Shown here: positions 1 through 8,656 of the stretch, in pieces
Position numbering within the stretch: the stretch's first letter is position 1
Layout: every line of letters starts with the position of its first letter
Source: Planctomycetota bacterium
GTDB lineage: Bacteria > Planctomycetota > Brocadiia > Brocadiales > Brocadiaceae
Direction: 5' to 3'
Assembly: GCA_016873165.1 (NCBI GenBank)
Contig: VGXV01000027.1
Location: 1 to 47,680, forward strand
Length of the DNA: 47,680 bases
Notes under the pieces: generated by a model
The model's input: only the letters and a program-made list of their open reading frames with translations
The model's database searches: none
What the model was told of the DNA's origin: nothing
Translations under genes and position numbers: made by a program

Positions 1-74
1 TGCTTGCCCTTGGAAGTAAGTCTGCCAAGAGCTTCGCGTTCGTCTTTGGCAAGCGTCACGATGTATTTCTTCAT
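1..74 (-). CDS. IS630-family transposase, N-terminal 24 codons (partial)
   Basis: The reverse strand reads ATG at 74 and then MKKYIVTLAKDEREALGRL, continuing off the left edge. This N-terminus is typical of the helix-turn-helix region of IS630-family transposases, which cut and rejoin DNA at TA targets. A GGGGGA ribosome-binding site lies about seven bases upstream of the ATG. Only the start is visible, so it cannot be judged whether the enzyme is intact. It lies in a different frame from the beta-helix reading frame that it interrupts. Confidence 0.7.
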   Translation of the reverse strand, partial: MKKYIVTLAKDEREALGRLTSKGK

Positions 75-155
75 ATTCAATCCCCCAATGGTTGTGGTTG
101 AAATGAAGATAATATATCACACTATTTGCGACATTGCAAGGTTGACGTGACACTA
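1..155 (-). mobile_element. IS630-family insertion sequence, 5' end only
   Basis: This is the left end of an insertion sequence that runs off the window edge. It carries the first codons of an IS630-type transposase. Homology of the interrupted beta-helix gene stops near 155, next to a TA dinucleotide at 154-155, and IS630 elements insert at TA. The terminal inverted repeat cannot be confirmed because the other end lies outside the window, so the boundary is inferred. Confidence 0.6.
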
Positions 156-1890
156 GCTGTATAATCTGTTTTGCTTTCCAATATCCTTTTTTGCTCGCAG
201 TGATTTTATACGTATCAGTCGTCAAATTATCAAATTCAAAAAATCCGTTTCCGTCAGTAATAGTTGTCTCTTTTATCCCGCTCTTTTTCCCTTTGATTTT
301 TACTTTTACTGATTCAACAGGTTCATTGTTTTCATCTGTTACATTGCCATAAATGCGGCCCGTTTCGCCATGTCCCGTACCGTTATTTTCCGAAACACTG
401 TATTCATCCGCACCTATATCAATTGTATTATTTTGTATTCTGTCTTCTCCATCTATATCATAGTCCCCCACTCCTGATATTTCCTCACCCGCATTGATTG
501 CAGGAGAAGTTGACGATATATGGAGATCAGGCTCATCAAGATTCACAAATACAGGGTCTTTAAAGAGTGAATTCAGGTCATTTCCCGTCTTTTCTTTATA
601 CTCCGTAAATCCCGTATATACCTCATCTTTCCATTGCCACTCGCTGCCACCTTTTCCTGCCGGAGCATAATAGAGGTTGCTGTCAACCTCATTACCCGTA
701 TTTTGAGCATACTCGTTGCTGATAAAAAGGCTTTGTTCATTCGAATAAAAAATATTATTTTTAATTACGTTATCCTTTGTATCGTATGACAATGCAATCT
801 CACCGTTTCCGTCCTGCAACGTATCGTTATTGTACAAGGTATTATTGACTATGGCACAGTCTTCCGTGCTGCCGCGTTTTTCATCGTATCCCCCCATCGC
901 AACACCTGCCATTCTGTTTTTGTAAATAAAATTATTGCGTATGGTAACATTGCTGGCAGACCTATTTTTATGTTCACTGGCTATTTCTACCCCTATATCA
1001 CACAAATAAACGGTATTCATTTCTATAACAATATCTCTGCCGCCATCAACATATACTCCCCCGGCGCTGTAATCTTTTCCATACGCAGGATTATCATAGG
1101 ACGATACATTATAGACGGTATTTTTGCTGACCACCCCATTCCGCGTCTGGTCATACCTGCTATCAAGAGAATCATTCTCAAAACCGATAAAGTCAAGGGC
1201 GATGTTATCGACATCATGAATTATATTGCCGGTTACGGTAAAATCTTCAACATTTCCATTGAATACCAGAGCTTCGCTTGATCCTAATTTCAGGTCGTAG
1301 AGTTCATTCCCTTCAATAATAACATTGCTGAGAGAGGCGGTATCTGATGTGCCATAGACTGCAATTCCATGGGCATCAGCGCCCAATAAGTCGTCATCGA
1401 CCCCGGCATTCGTTTCTATGCCATGTATTTGATTATTTTTAATCTGATAATGGTTTCCCGCTCCTCTTATATGAATACCAACAGGAACAACATCGGTTTC
1501 CGATGAAGTATAATTCCTGATCTCAAAACCCTGTATACAAAGGTAACTCTGATCTTCAATAAAAAACAAACCATTATTCCCTTTTGGAACGACAATGCCG
1601 GTTCCCTCTACCACAGGCGTTTCATCTTCATAATTCCGGAATGTAATATATCCATCCTCCGAAGAACCTGAAACGTTGATAGTCACTGCCTCATTATAAA
1701 TACCGCCCATTACAAACACAGTGCTTCCTGCTTCTGCCGTGTCGGCAGCTTTTTGGATAGTTCTCCATGGTTGAGAAGAAGAACCGGGATAATTGTCATT
1801 ACCATTTGTCGAAACGTAATAATCCTTGCTGAAAGCCGGAATACAGCAGAAGAATATCATTAAAAATGCTCTAATAATATATTCAGGCAT
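1..1890 (-). CDS. Secreted parallel beta-helix protein, 3' end cut by an IS
   Basis: The frame is open from ATG at 1890 to the left edge; genuine homology ends near 155 (about 578 codons), where the IS630 element begins. The N-terminus is a signal peptide (MPEYIIRAFLMIFFCCIPAFS) followed by YYVSTNGNDNYPGSSSQPW and a TIQKAADTA segment, the usual opening of right-handed beta-helix (NosD/DUF1565-like) proteins. The middle contains repeated N-x-I/V turns such as VTIRNNFIYKNRM. Near 370-200 lies a carboxypeptidase-regulatory-like beta-sandwich (GRIYGNVTDENNEPVESVKV). Family members are exported surface proteins, often polysaccharide-binding or lyases. The start codon overlaps the stop of the upstream diguanylate cyclase by 8 bases, so translation is probably coupled. 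The native C-terminus is lost or displaced. Confidence 0.75.
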   Translation of the reverse strand, partial: MPEYIIRAFLMIFFCCIPAFSKDYYVSTNGNDNYPGSSSQPWRTIQKAADTAEAGSTVFVMGGIYNEAVTINVSGSSEDGYITFRNYEDETPVVEGTGIVVPKGNNGLFFIEDQSYLCIQGFEIRNYTSSETDVVPVGIHIRGAGNHYQIKNNQIHGIETNAGVDDDLLGADAHGIAVYGTSDTASLSNVIIEGNELYDLKLGSSEALVFNGNVEDFTVTGNIIHDVDNIALDFIGFENDSLDSRYDQTRNGVVSKNTVYNVSSYDNPAYGKDYSAGGVYVDGGRDIVIEMNTVYLCDIGVEIASEHKNRSASNVTIRNNFIYKNRMAGVAMGGYDEKRGSTEDCAIVNNTLYNNDTLQDGNGEIALSYDTKDNVIKNNIFYSNEQSLFISNEYAQNTGNEVDSNLYYAPAGKGGSEWQWKDEVYTGFTEYKEKTGNDLNSLFKDPVFVNLDEPDLHISSTSPAINAGEEISGVGDYDIDGEDRIQNNTIDIGADEYSVSENNGTGHGETGRIYGNVTDENNEPVESVKVKIKGKKSGIKETTITDGNGFFEFDNLTTDTYKITASKKGYWKAKQIIQLVSRQPCNVANSVIYYLHFNHNHWGIEYEEIHRDACQRRTRSSWQTYFQGQA

Positions 1891-2965
1891 TTTTACCTTT
1901 TTTTTTCTTTTCTTCGTACATCCTCTTATCCGCCTCTGCAATCACTTCATCTATTGAACGCGAATTCAGATAATCACAGCATGCAAACCCCACGCTCACT
2001 GACAACTCATAGGGATTGTTACTCCGGTCATTATACAAATTTATATTATTTTTCAACCTATCGACAATGCCTTCTGCATTTTGATAATTATTTCCTAAAG
2101 AAAAAACAGCGTATTCATCGCCTCCCATTCTCGCAATAATATCCGATTCGCGGAATGTATTCTTCAGGATGTTTGCTGTTTCTATCAGTACAAAATCTCC
2201 TTCTTTATGTCCGTAATTATCATTTATTTTTTTAAAATTGTTTAAATCGATGATAAACAAAAACATCATTTCTTTATTTTTTTTAGCAATTTCCATTTGT
2301 TTTTCCAGAAGAATAAAAAACCCTCTTCTGTTGTATATTTTTGTAAGTTCGTCGGTAATTGACATTCTGTATAATTCCTGGGTTTTTTTTGTCAATTCTT
2401 CTTTTGTTTCTTCCAATTCCTTATTTATATTTTTCAACTCCGCATTTTTTTGAATCGCATTTTCATACGTCGAAATCAAAAGGTCTATTATCTGTATTCG
2501 TTCGGAAGTAACAAAATGTTTCTTCCCTGCAAAAAATATTTCAATGCCAAATTGCGCATTCATATTTCTTCGAATTGTTTGATTTGCCAGAACATAATGT
2601 ATTCTGGACACAAGGAAGCTTTCCTTGTACGGTTTCACAATAAAACTATCAGCTCCGCACGAAAGCCCCTCTACTATATCTTTCGGGTCGGAAAGGGAAG
2701 AACATAAAATAAACGGAATATCTTTGAAATTATCATTCTCCCGAACCTTTCGGCATAATTCATACCCATTCATCTCAGGCATAACGATATCGCTGATAAT
2801 CATCGAGGGTTTTCGTATTTCCATTAAAGCAACCGCCTCGGAGCCGCTCCCCGCAACTGATGCAATATAATTGTTTTTTTCAACAATGTATTTCAGTTGA
2901 GCCGCCTGCGTCGGGCTGTCTTCGACAATGAGTATTTCAATGATTTTATTGTTTTCCTGGCTCAT
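1883..2965 (-). CDS. REC-GGDEF diguanylate cyclase with intact I-site (WspR-like)
   Basis: This 360-residue response regulator makes cyclic di-GMP. The receiver domain spans about 10-125, with phospho-acceptor Asp59 (IISDIVMPEMNG) and the conserved Lys in FIVKPY. A helical linker (about 138-200) follows, then the GGDEF domain (about 201-360). The active-site motif is GGDEY (281-285), a conservative variant of GGDEF, and an RxxD inhibitory site (RESD, 272-275) sits exactly five residues upstream. The start MSQENNK at 2965 is preferred over a longer upstream frame because the receiver begins here and GGAAG precedes it; it overlaps the previous gene by 20 bases. As the operon-terminal regulator it is the likely output of the CheA-REC kinase. 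Paralogue of the next gene upstream. Confidence 0.88.
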   Translation of the reverse strand: MSQENNKIIEILIVEDSPTQAAQLKYIVEKNNYIASVAGSGSEAVALMEIRKPSMIISDIVMPEMNGYELCRKVRENDNFKDIPFILCSSLSDPKDIVEGLSCGADSFIVKPYKESFLVSRIHYVLANQTIRRNMNAQFGIEIFFAGKKHFVTSERIQIIDLLISTYENAIQKNAELKNINKELEETKEELTKKTQELYRMSITDELTKIYNRRGFFILLEKQMEIAKKNKEMMFLFIIDLNNFKKINDNYGHKEGDFVLIETANILKNTFRESDIIARMGGDEYAVFSLGNNYQNAEGIVDRLKNNINLYNDRSNNPYELSVSVGFACCDYLNSRSIDEVIAEADKRMYEEKKKKGKNA

Positions 2966-4022
2966 TCTTCTTCCGTTTCTTTTCATACATAATTTTATCA
3001 GCATTATCCAGAAGCTCATCGATAGTGATGCTTTCTGTAACTTTGCAAAATACCTTACCAATGCTTGCCATAAGCTGAAAAGGGTATTTTGACCGGATAT
3101 TGAAATCATCAATATTATTTTTTAACCGCAGCTCAAGTTCATTTGCGTTTGTTTCATCATGCCCGACTGCAAATACTATAAATTCATCCCCTCCCATGCG
3201 CGCGACAACATAAGAATCCTGATATGTATTCTTAATAATATTTGCCAGATCCTTCAACATCAAATCACCATCGTTGTGGCCATAGGTGTCATTGATACAT
3301 TTCAATCCGTCAACATCAATCATAATAAGCAGCGCCGATTGTTTCTTTCGTTTTGCAATTTTCAACTGTGGTTCCACGATAAAGAAAAACCCGCGCCGAT
3401 TGTACAACGCCGTAAGCTCATCGTATAAACTGATTTTGTGGAGTTCCGCAACCTGTTTTGCAAGCAAGACCTTGGTTTCTTCCAATTGCCTGTTTGTCTC
3501 TTCAAGTTCAATATTTTTCTGAACAACACTTTCATATACAGAAAAAAGCAAATCAATTATCTGTAATTTTTCAGAAGTGAGAAAATACTTTTTCCCTGAC
3601 AAATACAGTTCTATGCCGAATTGCGGAACAGATTGTCTTCTTAAGGCTTCATTTGCAAGAATGTAGCCGATACGGGAAATAAGAAATGCCTCATCGAACG
3701 GTTTTTGTATAAAATGGCTGGCGCCGCATTCTAACCCCTTAAAGATATCCTCCGGTTCGGAAAGTGAGGTAACGAGAATTACCGGGATATTTTTTATTTT
3801 TAATTTTCTGCATAACTCATAACCATCCATTTCAGGCATAACGACATCACTGATAACCAAATTCGGCTGTACGGTATCTACCATGTCTATTGCTTGCTTG
3901 CCGTCACGGGCGACATAAACCCTATAGCTTTGTTTTTCAAGAATATACTTTATGCGTTCAGCCTGTGTCAGGCTGTCTTCGGCAACAAGTATTCTGATCT
4001 CTGCATTATTATCAACTTCCAT
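2946..4022 (-). CDS. REC-GGDEF diguanylate cyclase lacking the I-site (WspR-like paralogue)
   Basis: This 358-residue REC-GGDEF protein is closely similar to its downstream neighbour along its whole length. The receiver has Asp59 (VISDVVMPEMDG) and Lys in FIQKPF. The catalytic loop is canonical GGDEF (277-281). The positions that would form the RxxD product-inhibition site are QDSY (268-271), so feedback inhibition by cyclic di-GMP is probably lost. It ends 20 bases inside the next gene and starts 7 bases after cheB, which points to co-translation. The pair probably arose by tandem duplication. Role inferred from context: a phosphorylation-controlled cyclic di-GMP source in a Wsp-like pathway. 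Confidence 0.88.
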   Translation of the reverse strand: MEVDNNAEIRILVAEDSLTQAERIKYILEKQSYRVYVARDGKQAIDMVDTVQPNLVISDVVMPEMDGYELCRKLKIKNIPVILVTSLSEPEDIFKGLECGASHFIQKPFDEAFLISRIGYILANEALRRQSVPQFGIELYLSGKKYFLTSEKLQIIDLLFSVYESVVQKNIELEETNRQLEETKVLLAKQVAELHKISLYDELTALYNRRGFFFIVEPQLKIAKRKKQSALLIMIDVDGLKCINDTYGHNDGDLMLKDLANIIKNTYQDSYVVARMGGDEFIVFAVGHDETNANELELRLKNNIDDFNIRSKYPFQLMASIGKVFCKVTESITIDELLDNADKIMYEKKRKKNEPGKQ

Positions 4023-4029
4023 AGTAACC

Positions 4030-5106
4030 TCATTTATTCAGTTGCGATGCACATCTGTTTAACGTTAATTTTTCAAGAATGACAGGAATATCATGAATAG
4101 GAAGTATATGGGTTGCAGCCTCAATTTTTTTTGCTTCCGCAGGCATGCCATAAACAATGGAAGTATTTTTATCCTGCGCAATAGTTATCGCGCCTCGTTC
4201 CCTCATCATCTTTAACTCCTGCGCTCCATCTTTGCCCATGCCTGTCAAAAGAACGCCTATAGCCTTTTCACGGATATTTTCTGCCACAGAACGAAACAGA
4301 AATGATGCAGATGGGCACACGCCATTTTCCGGCACACTGTTGTTTTCAAGAAATATAGTTAAATTGCTTTTCACTCCCATATGATGTCCATCGGGGGCAA
4401 AATATACATGCCCCGGCAAAGCGTTTTCTTTGTCGTGTGCCACATGTATAGCAAATGATGTAGTTTTCGCAAGCCATTCAACCATTCCGTTGACAAATCC
4501 CGGAGCAATGTGCTGAACAATTAAGACAGGAACAGGTATTTTCTTATTAAGATTCTTAAGCAGCATTTGAATTGTCTGAGGCCCTCCCGTAGAGGCGCCA
4601 ATTGCTATAAGCTTTAACTTCCCCGCAGCCTCTCTATCTTTCTCTAGTATCACCTCATTTTTGATGCATGTAGCCTGTATTGCTTTATCCGCTTTTGGCC
4701 GCAGAAATTCAGAATTGGACAACAATTTCACCATGTTTGTCAGATGCCGTGAAGTTGTCTCATGGTTTTGATGCTGCACTCCTCCGGGTTTTTCGATAAA
4801 AGCCACTGCACCGGCATCCAGAGCAATAAATGTTTTCTCTTTCTCCTTCGGATTCCAGAAAGAACTCACCATTATAATGGGCAACGGATTTGTTTCCATT
4901 ATCCTGCGGGTGGCCTCAATGCCATCCATTTCCGGCATCTGTATGTCCATAACAACAATATCAGGCCTTTTGGATTGTAAAAATGTCAACGCTTCTTTTC
5001 CATTATTTGCCCTGCCAATCACCGTGATTTTAGGATCATTCTGAAGAATATACACGAGGAGTTCCTGCGCAACAGGGGAATCATCAACCACTAATACCTT
5101 TATCAT
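4030..5106 (-). CDS. cheB: Chemotaxis-type protein-glutamate methylesterase CheB
   Basis: CheB removes methyl groups from receptor glutamates and resets receptor sensitivity; it corresponds to WspF in Wsp systems. The receiver domain (1-120) has Asp54 in VVMDIQMPEMDG. The catalytic domain (about 165-350) shows all three triad residues: Ser172 in IGASTGGP, His199 in VQHIAPGF and Asp293 in GMGKDGA. Its 358-residue length is normal. It lies 7 bases upstream of the first REC-GGDEF gene and 170 bases downstream of cheA, separated from cheA by a small palindromic element. Confidence 0.95.
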   Translation of the reverse strand: MIKVLVVDDSPVAQELLVYILQNDPKITVIGRANNGKEALTFLQSKRPDIVVMDIQMPEMDGIEATRRIMETNPLPIIMVSSFWNPKEKEKTFIALDAGAVAFIEKPGGVQHQNHETTSRHLTNMVKLLSNSEFLRPKADKAIQATCIKNEVILEKDREAAGKLKLIAIGASTGGPQTIQMLLKNLNKKIPVPVLIVQHIAPGFVNGMVEWLAKTTSFAIHVAHDKENALPGHVYFAPDGHHMGVKSNLTIFLENNSVPENGVCPSASFLFRSVAENIREKAIGVLLTGMGKDGAQELKMMRERGAITIAQDKNTSIVYGMPAEAKKIEAATHILPIHDIPVILEKLTLNRCASQLNK

Positions 5107-5149
5107 CGTTACTCCCGTATTGTTGAATAATTATTGACATTTATTTGGC

Positions 5150-5264
5150 TGCAGACTAATGTCATTAAGTTAAGCAACCCTGACAGTATATTATTGGTGG
5201 ATTCGGCGTAAAAAACAACGCCTTAATCCACCCTTTCTTAACTTAATGACATTGGGTTGCAGAC
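5150..5264 (-). repeat. Small MITE-like palindrome between cheA and cheB
   Basis: Terminal inverted repeats AATGTCATTAAGTTAAG (ending at 5174) and its complement (starting at 5237) enclose an inner palindrome GGTGGATT/AATCCACC. The block is flanked by direct copies of TGCAGAC (5150-5156 and 5258-5264), which look like a 7-bp target duplication. The whole forms a long hairpin in the transcript between cheA and cheB. The inner stem resembles the GTAG-GGTGGAT hairpin found at 29521. Confidence 0.7.
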
Positions 5265-5277
5265 AGACACAGAATTG

Positions 5278-7665
5278 CTATATGAATCGTTTTACTGTTT
5301 CCAGGAGATTGCTCTGATCAAAGCTGCTCTTAACAATATAGGCGTTTGCTCCCGCATCTATTCCTCTTTCACGATCTTCACGCGAACCTAATGAAGTTAC
5401 CAGAATTACCGGTATTTCAGATAATTTTTTATCTCCGCGAATCTTAGCGGTAAGAGCAAAACCATTCATACGCGGCATATCCACATCCGAGACTACCAGA
5501 TCATACTCTTCCGTTTTTAATTTTGAAAGACCGTCAATGCCGTCAACGGCCGTTTTCACAGTATAGCCGCCTGATTCAAGAATATTTTTCAACAACATTC
5601 TGGAGGTGATAGAATCTTCCACTATTAGTATTGTTTTCCTTCTTTTCTCACTTGTTTCCTGCTGAATGTCCTTTGCAACGGAAGATGATGAAATATTTAT
5701 TGCGGATTGTATCAGATCATACACATTTACTACCGGCACAACCTCTCCTGAACCGAGGATTGTCGCACCTGCAATATTTCGCACACGCACTAATTGTTTG
5801 CCAAGGCTTTTGACTAATACTTCCTGTTCATCCACTATCTCATCCACACAAAAAGCAATGCGTTTATGAGAAACATTAATAATTAACGTAGCGAGATACT
5901 CAGAATTTCCTCTGTCCCCCGATATGTGTTTTTTCCCATTGGAGATACGCAACACATCCTGCAATTTTATTAAAGGAACAGAATTTCCATCAAAAAATAT
6001 AGTATCTTTGCCCTCGATCTGTTTTATATCATTTGTATTAACGCGCATTGCCTGTTCCACGCTTATTGTCGGTATTGCAAATTTTTGACCTGCAACCCTT
6101 GCTATTATTCCCCGAAATGTAGCAAGTGTTAACGGGAGAACTATTCTGAATGTCGTGCCAACATTTATTTTCGTTTCTACGTGCGCCTGTCCCCCGAGCT
6201 TTTCCGTTTTCTCACGGACTATCGCAAGCCCAAGTCCTCTGCCTGAAATATCTGTAACTATCGGACTTGTAGAAATATCCGATTGAAATACCAGTGATAA
6301 TGCCTCTTTATCATCCATAGAGTTGATATGATCTTCTTTCGCAAAACCGGATTTTATCGCTGATTTTTTTACTTTTTCAATATTGATTCCGGCTCCATCG
6401 TCCGAGATGCGTATTTCCACCTGATTACTATTTGTCTGATGTATTGAGAGAGAAATGGTTCCTTGTGGTTTTTTGTTTCTTCGCAACCGTTCTTCAGTTT
6501 TTTCAATTCCATGATCTATACAATTTCTTACAATATGCATTAAAGGATCTTTTATTTCTTCCAAAATACGTTTGTCAATTTCCACCTCGCCGCCTTTAAT
6601 TAATAAATTTACATTTTTTGACTGATTTCGGGAAATATCACGCACAACTTTCGGAAATCCTTCCAAAACAGAAGAAAACGGCATCATAAGTATCTTCTTG
6701 ACATCTTCAAGAAGTTCGTCTACCATTCCCGCGATCATTCTATGATCACGTTTTGAATTACCTGCTAAACCATTTATTCCCTCTTCCAGCGCTTTAATAC
6801 GGTTATGATTCCATTCCAGGAATTCCATCAGTGAATCACTGTATGCAGGATTCCGTTCCATTCCTTCTTTCCGAGTCTCAGACTTTTCCTGTAATAAAAA
6901 TGTCTTTCGCGCCGAAGAATATACATCCGACCATTTACTGTCCCAATCGCTCATGATGTTTGATATTCTTGATAATTCATTCGCACGCAGCAGTGATATT
7001 TGTTTTAAAGAAAGCATTTCCTCTACTTTAAAAAAAATGGCATCCAGTTTTGCCGCAGCAACTCTCAGCATTTTTGCATGCGATGTTTCTCTTTCGACAC
7101 TATCATTTTTTTGTCCGGCAGCATTTGCCTCCCTTTTTTTCTCAATAAGGTCGTCTTCCTCCATCGAATCTGCAACTCTCTCTTCGGGCAATTCTTTTTC
7201 AGCATTCGTCCCCATGCTTTCATCGACGTACTTTTGAGGATATTCTTCAGAACGAACCGTATCAGATCCATCATCTGATATAAGCCCTTCTATTCGTTGT
7301 AGAAGTTCGGAAATTTCCCGGTTTTCTTCGGGAGAAACAAGTATTTTACTCATACAGTCGACTGCATTGTGCAGGACATCATATTTCCCCACGGACAGTT
7401 TTCGCCCCTCATGTTTCATGGAGGAAAACACCGTTTCGAGCGATTGGCATATTTTCTCAATGCCGGGAAGATTTACTGCCCTCGCTGCGCCTTTCAAACT
7501 ATGAGCTTCACGAAATATCTTTTCGATAATTTTAATCTGCTCATGATGAGGAGGATTTTCCTCCATCTTCAGCAAATCCGCAGACATTTCTTTTATATGT
7601 TCTTCCGCTTCTATTTTAAAGGTAGCCAGCAGTCGTTTTTGAAATTCAATTTCTCTTTCGTTCAT
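5278..7665 (-). CDS. cheA: Hybrid chemotaxis histidine kinase CheA-REC (WspE-like)
   Basis: This 795-residue kinase receives the receptor signal, autophosphorylates and passes phosphate to CheB and the REC-GGDEF proteins. Domains in order: HPt (about 1-110) with His55 in REAHSLKGAARA; an acidic linker (about 140-200); a dimerisation and HATPase region with N-box (VRNCIDHG), G1 (SDDGAGI) and G2 (GRGLGLAIV); a CheW-like regulatory domain (about 530-660); and a C-terminal receiver (677-795) with Asp727 in VVSDVDMPRMNG. The receiver's conserved Lys is followed by Ser (YIVKSS) rather than Pro. The fused receiver is the hallmark of WspE/FrzE-type kinases used for functions other than swimming. It begins 5 bases after the HD-GYP gene. 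Confidence 0.95.
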   Translation of the reverse strand: MNEREIEFQKRLLATFKIEAEEHIKEMSADLLKMEENPPHHEQIKIIEKIFREAHSLKGAARAVNLPGIEKICQSLETVFSSMKHEGRKLSVGKYDVLHNAVDCMSKILVSPEENREISELLQRIEGLISDDGSDTVRSEEYPQKYVDESMGTNAEKELPEERVADSMEEDDLIEKKREANAAGQKNDSVERETSHAKMLRVAAAKLDAIFFKVEEMLSLKQISLLRANELSRISNIMSDWDSKWSDVYSSARKTFLLQEKSETRKEGMERNPAYSDSLMEFLEWNHNRIKALEEGINGLAGNSKRDHRMIAGMVDELLEDVKKILMMPFSSVLEGFPKVVRDISRNQSKNVNLLIKGGEVEIDKRILEEIKDPLMHIVRNCIDHGIEKTEERLRRNKKPQGTISLSIHQTNSNQVEIRISDDGAGINIEKVKKSAIKSGFAKEDHINSMDDKEALSLVFQSDISTSPIVTDISGRGLGLAIVREKTEKLGGQAHVETKINVGTTFRIVLPLTLATFRGIIARVAGQKFAIPTISVEQAMRVNTNDIKQIEGKDTIFFDGNSVPLIKLQDVLRISNGKKHISGDRGNSEYLATLIINVSHKRIAFCVDEIVDEQEVLVKSLGKQLVRVRNIAGATILGSGEVVPVVNVYDLIQSAINISSSSVAKDIQQETSEKRRKTILIVEDSITSRMLLKNILESGGYTVKTAVDGIDGLSKLKTEEYDLVVSDVDMPRMNGFALTAKIRGDKKLSEIPVILVTSLGSREDRERGIDAGANAYIVKSSFDQSNLLETVKRFI

Positions 7666-7670
7666 TGGCG

Positions 7671-8627
7671 CTAACCCCTGCTGCCGAGAAAGGCAACAAA
7701 ACTCCTGAAATACGTTTCGTCAAAATGTTCACCCATGAACTCTTTCATAATTTGCAACGCAGGAAACGGTTTTCTCGCATCCGAATACGGCCTTTTGGTA
7801 GTTAACGCATCATAAACATCTATTATCGCTGCAATTTTCCCGTAATCATGAATCTCATTCCCTTTCAAACCTTTCGGATAACCTTTTCCATTAATTTTTT
7901 CGTGATGATGCAAAACAGGATAGAATGAATCTTCACTAAGACCTCCCAATCCCTTCAATATTTCATGTCCGCATTCCACGTGTTTTTTGATCTCCGCATA
8001 TTCCGATTCATTAAGCTTTCCATTTTTATTCAATGTATTAATGCTGATCTCTGTTTTGCCAATATCGTGAAGCAATAATCCGGCGCCAAAATTATGCATA
8101 TCCCTCCCGCCTATTCTCAAGTATTTTGCGAATAAAAGACCCAATACGGAGACGTCTACGCAATGAGTATAGGTATAATAATCATACGATACCATGTTTA
8201 ACATAGTTGAGGTGGCGTCTTTGTTATTCAGCACATATTCAACGGTATTTGATACCCAATTTTTTGATCTTTCAACATTATCGCCGGCACGCGGGTCGTT
8301 AAATATGTCAATCATAATGGACTTTGCCACATTATATACCATCTTTGATTTTACATTTGTGTCTATGGCCGGGTCGTGAATTACCAGTTTCAACTGAGAC
8401 TCCATATACCGCAAATATAATTTTTCTTCACTTTGTCTGATAAAAAGAAATTTTATCTGATTGTATATAAGTTCCTTTATTTTATCGTCTTTAAGAGCAT
8501 TCGCCCCGTTGCAGTATAAAACATAACGTATATCTACGTCTGCCCTGGTTTTTATGTAAAGGTTACATCCGGTGCAGGTATTGGGTTGTATTGTGTTTAG
8601 GGCTATGGGTATATATTCATCTATCAT
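7671..8627 (-). CDS. HD-GYP cyclic di-GMP phosphodiesterase
   Basis: This 318-residue protein has an N-terminal regulatory region (1-130) of unknown fold and a C-terminal HD-GYP domain. The metal-binding HD pair is His187-Asp188 (LLHDIGK), followed by HHHEKINGKGYPKGL with GYP at 249-251 and the DVYDALTTKRPY segment, all typical of active HD-GYP enzymes that hydrolyse cyclic di-GMP. The N-terminus contains CTGC (18-21), whose role is unknown. It has no membrane segment and no receiver of its own, so it may be controlled through its N-terminal region or through the signalling complex. An HD-GYP gene is not part of the canonical Wsp set; here it sits between cheW and cheA. Confidence 0.9.
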   Translation of the reverse strand: MIDEYIPIALNTIQPNTCTGCNLYIKTRADVDIRYVLYCNGANALKDDKIKELIYNQIKFLFIRQSEEKLYLRYMESQLKLVIHDPAIDTNVKSKMVYNVAKSIMIDIFNDPRAGDNVERSKNWVSNTVEYVLNNKDATSTMLNMVSYDYYTYTHCVDVSVLGLLFAKYLRIGGRDMHNFGAGLLLHDIGKTEISINTLNKNGKLNESEYAEIKKHVECGHEILKGLGGLSEDSFYPVLHHHEKINGKGYPKGLKGNEIHDYGKIAAIIDVYDALTTKRPYSDARKPFPALQIMKEFMGEHFDETYFRSFVAFLGSRG

Positions 8628-8656
8628 AATATATCGTATGAATTCTTATTCCTTTA

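Noticed and set aside
2965-3112. Longer N-terminus for the last diguanylate cyclase
   Set aside because: The extra 49 residues are antiparallel-frame sequence inside the upstream GGDEF gene and add no domain; the receiver starts at the later ATG.
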